Below, in pieces: positions 1 through 5,176 of a stretch of DNA of 10,725 bases. Numbering within the stretch: position 1 is the stretch's first letter; every line of letters begins with the position of its first letter. The position numbers and the translations under genes were made by a program. The stretch is from DATATV01 sp035551355 (GTDB taxonomy: Bacteria > Actinomycetota > Actinomycetes > Mycobacteriales > Pseudonocardiaceae). The stretch spans positions 1 to 10,725 of the forward strand of contig DASZNF010000106.1 in assembly GCA_035551355.1 (NCBI GenBank). Reading direction: 5' to 3'. The notes below the pieces were generated by a model that saw only the letters and a program-made list of their open reading frames with translations, was not told where the DNA came from and did not search any database.

Positions 1-394
1 GGATGGGCGCGGCCAGTACCAGCGCGGCGATATCTCCGGGATATCGCTGGGCGTAGCGAGCGGCGCTCGTGCCGCCAAGGGACAACCCGATCAGCACCAC
101 GGGCAAGCCGTCGATGCGGGCCGAATCGAGCACCGTCCGCACATCGTCCACAGTGGACTCGATATCGGTGATCAGGCCGCGCTCGCCCGCGGATTCGCCG
201 TGCCCGGCCGGGTCGTGGCCGACCACCGTGGTCCCGGCCGCGGCCAGCGCCTCGGCCAGATCGGCGTGCCGGCCAAGGTGATCGGCGTAGCCGGGGACGA
301 GCACCGCGAGGCGGCGCGGTGTGGCGGCGGGCCAGGTGCGTCCGGCGAGCGGCCCGGCGTGGCCGGTGCGGGTCCAGGTCTCGGGCTGTGTCAC
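1..394 (-). CDS. alpha/beta hydrolase (monoacylglycerol lipase-like), partial: N-terminal 131 codons
   Basis: The gene runs off the left edge, so only the first 131 codons are present. It was read by hand on the minus strand. An in-frame TGA at 404-406 means the GTG at 392-394 is the first possible start. Only a weak purine-rich stretch (GAGCTGGA) lies just upstream of it. The translation has the hallmarks of the alpha/beta hydrolase fold: an oxyanion-hole segment VLVPGY near residues 31-36, the lipase-type motif HDPAGHGESAG at 60-70, and a nucleophile elbow GLSLGG with the presumed catalytic Ser at about 105. Monoacylglycerol lipase and lysophospholipase-like hydrolases have the closely similar pattern HPxGHGxSxG. 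The catalytic Asp and His would lie beyond the window. The substrate cannot be determined; an ester or lipid is likely. No signal peptide is seen, so it is probably cytoplasmic. The family call is firm and the exact reaction is not. Confidence 0.85.
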   Translation of the reverse strand, partial: MTQPETWTRTGHAGPLAGRTWPAATPRRLAVLVPGYADHLGRHADLAEALAAAGTTVVGHDPAGHGESAGERGLITDIESTVDDVRTVLDSARIDGLPVVLIGLSLGGTSAARYAQRYPGDIAALVLAAPI

Positions 395-445
395 CGGTCC
401 AGCTCAGCACATGGCCGGGTCCGCCCGCGCGGCCGGGCCCGGCCA

Positions 446-800
446 GCTGTTCCGGCTTGCCCTGTACGGCTGGTCTTGGGCAGCCGTTCCGGCTTGCCCT
501 GTATAGCTGGTCTCGGGCGGCTGTTCCGGCTCGCCCGCGCGGCCGGGTCTGGCCATGGGGTTGCAGTTCGCCCTGCACAGCTGGTGTCGGGCGGCTGTTC
601 TGGGGCGCCCTGCACGGCTGGTGTCGGGTAGCTGTTCTGGCGCGCCCGTGCAGCCGGGCCAGCCACGGGGTTCTGGCTCGCCCTGCACGGCTGGTGTCGG
701 GTAGCCGTTCCGGCTCGCCTGTGCGGCCGGGCCGGAACAGGTGTTCGGGTCCGCTCGTCCGGCTGGGTCGGGCCGGTGTTCGGGCTCGTCCGCGAGGCTG
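446..800. repeat. degenerate 37-bp tandem repeat array in a gene-free stretch
   Basis: Roughly nine to ten diverged copies of a unit of about 37 bases follow each other. Clean 37-base units sit at 446-482, 483-519, 594-630 and 704-740. The others are a few bases shorter or longer. Each unit starts near GCTGTTCYGG or GCCGTTCCGG. Two unit types appear to be mixed. One carries a CCCTGYACGGCTGG core followed by a TCGGG-type end. The other carries a CCCGYGCGGCCGGG core. GCCC and GGGC inside several of the first type could pair into a small stem. All six frames are largely open here because of the composition, but no frame looks like a real protein and none has a convincing ribosome site. Its role is unknown; it looks like a decaying minisatellite. 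Confidence 0.8.
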
Positions 801-809
801 TCGCCGTGG

Positions 810-908
810 ATGGCCAGGTCTCCGGCGCCAGCCTGCGCGTGCGAGGTCGCGTGCATCGACCCGGACGGCAATCTGCTTCTCTTCGGCTCGCCACTACCGG
901 CGCCGTGA
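810..908 (+). pseudogene. remnant of a VOC-family (glyoxalase/bleomycin-resistance fold) protein C-terminus
   Basis: A frame ending in TGA at 906-908 reads EVACIDPDGNLLLFGSPLP near its end (about 843-899). The DPDGNLLxFGS pattern is the typical last beta strand of VOC-superfamily proteins (glyoxalase I, bleomycin resistance, extradiol dioxygenases). Those proteins are about 115-150 residues. Here only about 20 recognisable codons remain, and the upstream sequence in every frame dissolves into the repeat array. The in-frame ATG at 810-812 has no ribosome site and gives a 32-codon frame, so I treat this as a gene fossil and not an expressed gene. A chance match in GC-rich DNA is possible but less likely given the length of the pattern and the stop directly after it. 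Confidence 0.5.
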
Positions 909-967
909 TTCAGCTACACGCTGATTTAGCCGAGCGCTGATTCAGCTACGCGCTGATTCGGTCGAGC
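904..967. repeat. four-copy 16-bp tandem repeat
   Basis: Four exactly 16-base units abut: CGTGATTCAGCTACAC (904-919), GCTGATTTAGCCGAGC (920-935), GCTGATTCAGCTACGC (936-951) and GCTGATTCGGTCGAGC (952-967). Units 1 and 3 resemble each other (CAGCTACRC end), as do units 2 and 4 (AGCCGAGC or GGTCGAGC end). The array is therefore also a 32-base dimer present twice. It overlaps the stop codon of the VOC-like remnant and is locally AT-richer than its surroundings. It may be an iterated protein-binding site or simple slippage. Nothing in the flanks decides between these. Confidence 0.8.
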
Positions 968-1028
968 CGCGGGTAGCTCGTGGTCGGTTCTATCGGATGA
1001 CAAAGATCATCAAAGTGGGGGAAGAGCA
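968..1028. other. remaining gene-free spacer with one small hairpin
   Basis: No coding signal is seen here. One small inverted repeat is present, GATGA at 996-1000 and TCATC at 1007-1011 with a six-base loop. It is followed by a purine run (AAAGTGGGGGAAGAG). The stretch could belong to the 3' region of the minus-strand peptidase gene. No promoter is recognisable for the hydrolase that starts at 394. Confidence 0.4.
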
Positions 1029-1063
1029 GTCCGGCCGACCGTACAGCCAGGAGTCGGCCGGAC
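1029..1063 (-). terminator. probable terminator of the C39-like peptidase gene
   Basis: A perfect 11-base inverted repeat, GTCCGGCCGAC at 1029-1039 and GTCGGCCGGAC at 1053-1063, encloses a 13-base loop. It lies 11 bases past the peptidase stop codon. On the minus strand only a short CTCTTCCCCC run follows the stem and there is no real T-tract. This is common for actinobacterial hairpin terminators. The position supports the call; function is inferred. Confidence 0.65.
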
Positions 1064-1074
1064 CGCCAACAGTG

Positions 1075-2388
1075 TCAGTCCCGCGCCGGCGGCAGCGGAT
1101 AGCCGTGCGGGGTGAGGAGGTAGACCACGCCGCCGGAGCCGCTGCCGGTACTGCCGTCGGACAGCGTTCGCTCGGTGCGCAGCCAGATGTTCTCGAACTG
1201 GCGCCGGTTGTACACGTGCCGCACCGCCGGGTCGTCGGGCGAGGCCGGGTCGTTGGCGATCACGTCGCCGGTCTTGGTGAAGCCGATGATCACCATGAGG
1301 TGGCCCGAGGTGCTGTAGCCGCTGCCGGTCAGCTCGTCGGCCTCGAACGACTGCGAGGTGATCACCGGAATGCCAAGGCGCACATAGCTTTCCAGCTCGG
1401 TCAGCGAGTGCAGCCGGGTGATGTGCGCGTCCAGCCCGTAGCTGGCCGCGTAGGCCGCGTTGAACGGCCAGTTCCCGGTGCCCTGGTAGTCGTAGTCGTA
1501 GGTGCCGCGCGCGGCCACGTCCACGGTCGGGTCGGCGTAGGACGGGTCCACAAAGGACAGCTGGGCGGCGGAGGGGTGTTTGCCCCAGTACTCCACCACC
1601 ATCTCGGTCGACGTCGGGCTGCACCACGCCTCGCCGCCGCCGTCCCACTGCGGGTACTGCCCGTCGTGCACGTCCTGCGAGTACCTAGGCACGTTCAGTT
1701 CGACGCCCTCGGCGCCGCCGAGCCGGCTTGGCGGCACGGTGAACCGCTCGGGCACGGCCGAGGTCATCGCGCCGACCATGCGCAGGGTGGGCGTCGCGGA
1801 CGTGCCGGGCGCCCGGTAGAGCGTCACCCGAAGTTGGTAGCCCGTCAGGGTGACGCCGGTGCTGGCCTCGAAGGTGTCCACGTCGACCTCGCCGGTGGCG
1901 TCGGACTGGCCGGGCACGCTGGTGCGGTGGATGTCGCTGTCGCCCGAGGCCCAGCGGCCCATCACGTACCAGCCGGTCTGCGCGCCGGAGTTGTTTCGGC
2001 CGCGCATCTCGACCTGCAGCCAGGTGCCGGCCGGGGTGTCCGCGTTCCACGACGCGACCAGCTGGGTGGCGCCGAAACCGGGCCGGTGGTCCGGCGAGGT
2101 CCAGGTCGCGTACTCGTAGGGCCTGGTGGTGCCCAGGTCCGGGTCGGTGTACTGAATGGTGCCGACCGGGTGGCTGATCGTCAGGCCGCCGGGGGTCGGC
2201 CGCAAGCCGTTGAACTGGCCCGATCCGAACTCGGCCGGGGTGTGCCACTGGTGGAAGTCGATGCTCGCGCCGCCGTTTCCGGGTGCCGGGCTCGCGGTGG
2301 CCAGCGCCGGAGCGAGGGCCAGGACGAGGGCCGCCGCGGTGCCCGCGACGGCGACCAGCCGGATTGTCCTGATCGGCCGAATCCTCAT
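1075..2388 (-). CDS. secreted C39-like cysteine peptidase family protein
   Basis: The protein is 437 residues from the ATG at 2386-2388. This start is chosen because AGGAGAGGGG (2394-2403) lies five bases upstream and because it begins directly with a Sec signal peptide (arginine-rich start, hydrophobic core, ATA|SP cleavage near residue 32). The frame stays open for 40 more codons upstream, but these have no signal-peptide logic. Residues about 40-215 form a Trp/Gly-rich, probably beta-sandwich domain. Residues about 225-430 are a C39-like (papain-like, PF13529-type) domain with Cys256 in EAWCSPTS, His363 in SGHLMVIIG and Asp380 in ANDPAS, a complete catalytic triad. Unlike bacteriocin-processing C39 peptidases there is no ABC transporter part, so it probably acts alone outside the cell. 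The substrate is unknown; cell-wall or extracellular peptides are possible. It is monocistronic, divergent from the YnfA gene and closed by the hairpin at 1029-1063. Confidence 0.9.
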   Translation of the reverse strand: MRIRPIRTIRLVAVAGTAAALVLALAPALATASPAPGNGGASIDFHQWHTPAEFGSGQFNGLRPTPGGLTISHPVGTIQYTDPDLGTTRPYEYATWTSPDHRPGFGATQLVASWNADTPAGTWLQVEMRGRNNSGAQTGWYVMGRWASGDSDIHRTSVPGQSDATGEVDVDTFEASTGVTLTGYQLRVTLYRAPGTSATPTLRMVGAMTSAVPERFTVPPSRLGGAEGVELNVPRYSQDVHDGQYPQWDGGGEAWCSPTSTEMVVEYWGKHPSAAQLSFVDPSYADPTVDVAARGTYDYDYQGTGNWPFNAAYAASYGLDAHITRLHSLTELESYVRLGIPVITSQSFEADELTGSGYSTSGHLMVIIGFTKTGDVIANDPASPDDPAVRHVYNRRQFENIWLRTERTLSDGSTGSGSGGVVYLLTPHGYPLPPARD

Positions 2389-2450
2389 TCGGACCCCTCT
2401 CCTGGGCAGGGACCAACGGGTGGTGGCAAGGATTTTCGTACCAGCTCGGT

Positions 2451-2463
2451 TGGTTGTAAACCA
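2451..2463. promoter_or_regulatory. candidate operator in the divergent peptidase/YnfA intergenic region
   Basis: TGGTT (2451-2455) and AACCA (2459-2463) form a perfect palindrome around GTA, about 60 bases upstream of the peptidase start and 97 bases upstream of the YnfA start. Further ACCA/TGGT pairs lie at 2412-2424 (ACCA, five bases, TGGT), and an ACCA at 2440-2443 faces the same TGGT at 2451. The region is the most AT-rich of this spacer, and either promoter could sit here. I could not identify convincing -35/-10 boxes. The regulator is unknown and the site is a proposal only. Confidence 0.3.
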
Positions 2464-2560
2464 CTGTCCGGCTACGACCGGGTCACGGCCGGGGGTGTCG
2501 GCTCCCATGCGCGGCCGGTGCCAGCGGGGAAGATGAGCCGGTGAGCGAGGAGGAGACGGC

Positions 2561-2893
2561 GTGACGGTGGTGCGGTCGATCCTGTTGTTCGGGCTGGCCG
2601 CGCTGGCCGAGATCGGCGGATGCTGGCTGATCTGGCAGGGCGTGCGGGAACACCGCGGCCTGCTGTGGATCGGCGCGGGCGTGCTGGCGCTGGGCTGCTA
2701 CGGCTTCGTCGCCACGCTGCAGCCGGACGCCCAGTTCGGCCGGATCCTGGCCGCCTACGGCGGCGTGTTCGTGGCCGGCTCGCTGGCCTGGGGCATGATC
2801 GCCGACGGCTACCGGCCGGACCGGTGGGACCTGCTGGGCGCGCTGATCTGCCTGTGCGGGGTCGGCGTGATCATGTACGCACCCCGCGGCTAG
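2561..2893 (+). CDS. YnfA family (UPF0060) membrane protein
   Basis: The protein is 110 residues with a GTG start. It is the only complete plus-strand gene. AGGAGG (2548-2553) lies seven bases before the start and fixes it. Four hydrophobic segments can be seen at about 3-20, 32-52, 62-79 and 88-106. The family's conserved features are present: AEIGGCWLIW in helix 1, the AAYGGVFV segment in helix 3, D-RPDRWDLLGA in the last loop, and a GVGVIMYAPR end. The length matches the family's usual 105-112 residues. YnfA proteins are small inner-membrane proteins related in topology to small multidrug-resistance (SMR) transporters, and an efflux role has been proposed in enterobacteria. The role here is inferred from family only. 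The gene converges on the thioesterase gene with 26 bases between stops, where only a weak GGGG-ACAG-CCCC stem (2909-2920) is seen. Confidence 0.92.
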   Translation: MTVVRSILLFGLAALAEIGGCWLIWQGVREHRGLLWIGAGVLALGCYGFVATLQPDAQFGRILAAYGGVFVAGSLAWGMIADGYRPDRWDLLGALICLCGVGVIMYAPRG

Positions 2894-2919
2894 CGGTCAG
2901 CGCACTCCGGGGACAGCCC

Positions 2920-3336
2920 CTACAACACGGCCTGGGTCTGGGTGACCTTCGCGACCAGCTTCCCCGCGTCGTCGTGGATCTCGGTCTCGGCCACCACGAT
3001 CCGCCGGCCGATGTGCAGCGGTCGCGCGGTCGCGGTGGCGTAGCCGGAACGCAGTGGGCGCAGGAAGTTCGTCTTCGACTCGATGGTGCTGGTCCCGGCC
3101 GCGCCCTCGGGCAGGTTCAGGAAGGCGGCCAGGCCACCGGTCGCGTCGGCCAGCGCCATCAGCACGCCGCCGTGCAGCGCGCCGCCCGCGGTGCACCTGG
3201 ACGCGGCCCAGGCCAGCCGGGTGCGCACCAGCTCCTTGGTCGCGGTCACCGCCTCGATGCCCAGCTCGGCGGCATAGGGCATGGCGTCGTGCATGAGTTT
3301 CGTGGCCTGCTCGTCCACCCCGGTGCTCTCGCTCAT
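2920..3336 (-). CDS. PaaI family thioesterase (hotdog fold)
   Basis: The protein is 138 residues, typical of single-domain PaaI/YdiI-type acyl-CoA thioesterases. The signature lies at residues about 51-70 (GGALHGGVLMALADATGG). It is the HGG..-x-LAD segment that opens the hotdog central helix and carries the active-site acid (Asp64). The following strands (STIESKTNFLRPLRSG, about 83-98, then TATARPLHIGRRIVVAETEI) match the family pattern. Such enzymes hydrolyse acyl- or aryl-CoA thioesters in the cytoplasm, usually as tetramers; the substrate is not predictable here. The ATG at 3334-3336 has a weak AAGGG just upstream. The acyl-CoA ligase gene lies upstream on the same strand. The strong hairpin at 3415-3453 separates the two, so the thioesterase probably has its own promoter even though the two reactions are opposite. 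Confidence 0.9.
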   Translation of the reverse strand: MSESTGVDEQATKLMHDAMPYAAELGIEAVTATKELVRTRLAWAASRCTAGGALHGGVLMALADATGGLAAFLNLPEGAAGTSTIESKTNFLRPLRSGYATATARPLHIGRRIVVAETEIHDDAGKLVAKVTQTQAVL

Positions 3337-3365
3337 CCGCCCTTGATACCCGGTTCCGCGTCCGG

Positions 3366-3414
3366 GCGCAGCTGGTCGGCCTCAGAAAAAGCGCAGCTGG
3401 TCGGCCTCGGAAAA
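3366..3414. repeat. direct 24/25-bp tandem duplication
   Basis: Two near-identical copies abut: 3366-3390 and 3391-3414. Both begin GCGCAGCTGGTCGGCCTC and end in a GAAAA run. They differ by one A/G change and one extra A. They lie just upstream of the thioesterase start and directly beside the terminator stem. In minus-strand sense each copy starts with a T-run (TTTTC). The second T-run sits directly after the stem as its U-tract, and the duplication provides another T-run behind it. Confidence 0.85.
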
Positions 3415-3453
3415 CCGGTGTCCCGGCACGGGAAAACCGTGCCGGGACACCGG
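3415..3453 (-). terminator. strong intrinsic terminator of the acyl-CoA ligase gene
   Basis: A perfect 17-base inverted repeat, CCGGTGTCCCGGCACGG (3415-3431) and CCGTGCCGGGACACCGG (3437-3453), has a five-base GAAAA loop. It lies 21 bases past the ligase stop. On the minus strand the stem is followed at once by TTTTCC, a short U-tract. This is the clearest intrinsic terminator in the window. It should stop transcription arriving from the ligase before the thioesterase gene. Confidence 0.88.
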
Positions 3454-3474
3454 AATCCGCCAAAGCCGTAGGAA

Positions 3475-5100
3475 TCAGCTCACCCGCTGCACGTCCAGGC
3501 CGCCGTCGGAATGCTGGCCGCGCAACCGCTTCTTGTCGTACTTGCCCACGCTGGTCTTGGGCACCTCGGCGATGAACGTCCAGCTCTCCGGCACCTGCCA
3601 GTGCGGCACCTTGTCCCCGAGGAACTCCCGCAACTCCGCTGCCGTGGCCTTCTGACCGTCCCGCAACACCACCGCGACCAGCGGCCGCTCGTCCCACTTC
3701 GGGTCGGGCACGCCGATCACCGCGGCCTCCAGCACCGCCGGGTGGCCCATCACCGCGTTCTCCAGCTCCACCGAGGAAATCCACTCGCCGCCGGACTTGA
3801 TCACGTCCTTGGCCCGGTCGGTCAGCCGGATGAAGCCGTCCGGGGTCATGGCGCCCACGTCCCCGGTGCGCAGCCAGCCGTCGTGGAACTTCTCCGGGTC
3901 GTCCACCCGGTAGTAGCGGCCGGTCACCCACGGCCCGCGCACCTCGATCTCACCGACGCTTTCGTTGTCCCACGGCACTTCCTGATCGTTGTCGTCGACC
4001 AGTCGACCCTCCACACCGGACACCAGCCGACCCTGGCTGGTGCGGTACTCCCACTCCTTTTCGCCGGTCACCCCGGCCGGCGGGTGGGCCAGGCTGGCCA
4101 GCGGCGAGGTCTCGGTCATGCCCCAGGCGTGCGTGATGTGCACCCCGTACTTCTGCTCGAACGCGCGCATCAGCGCCGGCGGGCAGGCCGAACCACCGAC
4201 CACCACGCTCTTGAGGTAGGACAGGTCCTGCGGGTGCGCGTCCAGGTGCTGCAGCACGCCCTGCCAGATGGTCGGCACCGCGGCGGCCATCGTCGGCTTC
4301 TCCGCCTGGAACAACGCGCACATCGGCTCCGGCTGCAGGAACCGGTCGGGCATGATCAGCGTGGCGCCCACCATCATCGCGGCATACGGCATGCCCCAGG
4401 ACATGGCGTGAAACATCGGCACGATCACCACGGCCCGGTCGGACTGCCGGACGTTCATGCCGTCGGACATGCACACCTGCATCGAGTGCAGCCAGATCGA
4501 CCGGTGCGAGTAGGCCACGCCCTTCGGATCGCCGGTGGTGCCGGAGGTGTAGCACATGGCCGCGGCGGAGTTCTCGTCCACGGTCGGCCAGTCGAAGGTG
4601 TCCTGCTGGCCGGCCAGCAGGGTCGCGTAGTCGTGCACGGCCACCCCGTCCGGGGCCTGCACGTCGGCCGGGTCGCCGCCGACCACGATCACGTGCTTGA
4701 CCGTGGTGAACGTGGGCAGCACCGGGTTGAGCAGGCCGATCAGCGAGGCGTCGACCAGCACCACCTGGTCCTCGGCATGGTTGGTGATGAAGGTCAGCTG
4801 GTCGGTGGCCAGCCGGATGTTGAGTGTGTGCAGCACCGCGCCCATCGCGGGCACCGCGAGGTAGGCGGCCAGGTGCTCGGCGTTGTTCCACATGAACGTG
4901 CCCACCCGCTGGTCGCCGTCGATGCCCAGGCTGCGCAGCGCGTTCGCCAGCCGGGCGGCCTGCTTGCCGAGCTCGGCGTAACTGATGCGCCGGGCGGACT
5001 CGCCGGTCCAGGTGACTACTTCGCTCGCGCCATGCACCGTGGTGCCATAGCGCAGCAGCCGGGCCAGGGACAGTGGGGCTTCCTGCATGGTGCTCAACAT
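3475..5100 (-). CDS. medium/long-chain fatty-acid--CoA ligase (AlkK-like, ANL superfamily)
   Basis: The protein is 541 residues from the ATG at 5098-5100, preceded by AAGGAGA (5111-5117) at ten bases. A longer open frame upstream would overlap the regulator gene and lacks family similarity. It activates fatty acids with ATP through an acyl-adenylate and then forms the CoA thioester. Visible motifs are the P-loop YTSGTTGDPKG (about 184-194), the adenine-binding WGMTE (326-330), the hinge segment GWLRTGDVG (408-416), and the C-terminal PKTSVGK with the presumed catalytic Lys at about 520. The opening MLSTMQEAPLSL, the MGAVLHTLNIRL segment and PMFHAMSWGMPYAAMMVG are typical of the AlkK-like subgroup and not of the classical E. 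coli FadD. No membrane segment is seen. The gene lies 76 bases behind the SARP regulator stop with no terminator visible between them, so co-transcription is possible. It ends at a strong terminator. Chain-length preference is inferred only. Confidence 0.93.
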   Translation of the reverse strand: MLSTMQEAPLSLARLLRYGTTVHGASEVVTWTGESARRISYAELGKQAARLANALRSLGIDGDQRVGTFMWNNAEHLAAYLAVPAMGAVLHTLNIRLATDQLTFITNHAEDQVVLVDASLIGLLNPVLPTFTTVKHVIVVGGDPADVQAPDGVAVHDYATLLAGQQDTFDWPTVDENSAAAMCYTSGTTGDPKGVAYSHRSIWLHSMQVCMSDGMNVRQSDRAVVIVPMFHAMSWGMPYAAMMVGATLIMPDRFLQPEPMCALFQAEKPTMAAAVPTIWQGVLQHLDAHPQDLSYLKSVVVGGSACPPALMRAFEQKYGVHITHAWGMTETSPLASLAHPPAGVTGEKEWEYRTSQGRLVSGVEGRLVDDNDQEVPWDNESVGEIEVRGPWVTGRYYRVDDPEKFHDGWLRTGDVGAMTPDGFIRLTDRAKDVIKSGGEWISSVELENAVMGHPAVLEAAVIGVPDPKWDERPLVAVVLRDGQKATAAELREFLGDKVPHWQVPESWTFIAEVPKTSVGKYDKKRLRGQHSDGGLDVQRVS

Positions 5101-5176
5101 TGAGATCCGGTCTCCTTCGCGACGCTGCCAGCCGGTGTGGACAGTGTCGTCCCTCACCCGGCAAAGCGCGAGACTG

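Noticed and set aside
446..800. CRISPR array
   Set aside because: Units abut without unique spacers, copies are too diverged, and no cas gene is nearby.
391..894. Long minus-strand open frames across the repeat region (155-167 codons)
   Set aside because: They consist of translated 37-bp repeats in shifting frames with Arg/Pro/Ala-rich composition, lack a ribosome site, and abut the hydrolase start. High GC keeps all frames open.
319..924. Plus-strand open frame of 201 codons over the repeats
   Set aside because: Same composition artefact; it passes the VOC-like segment in a different frame and shows no domain.
997..2544. Plus-strand 515-codon open frame opposite the C39-like peptidase
   Set aside because: Antisense shadow. 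The minus strand has a signal peptide, ribosome site and a catalytic triad.
2541..2564. Seven-codon GTG frame overlapping the YnfA start as GTGA
   Set aside because: It merely reads through the strong AGGAGG ribosome site; no own initiation signal.
2909..2920. Bidirectional terminator between YnfA and thioesterase genes
   Set aside because: Only a four-base GGGG/CCCC stem overlapping the thioesterase stop, with no T-tract; too weak to list.
3511..5103. Plus-strand 530-codon open frame opposite the acyl-CoA ligase
   Set aside because: His/Val/Arg-rich antisense shadow with no domain; the minus strand has full ANL motifs.
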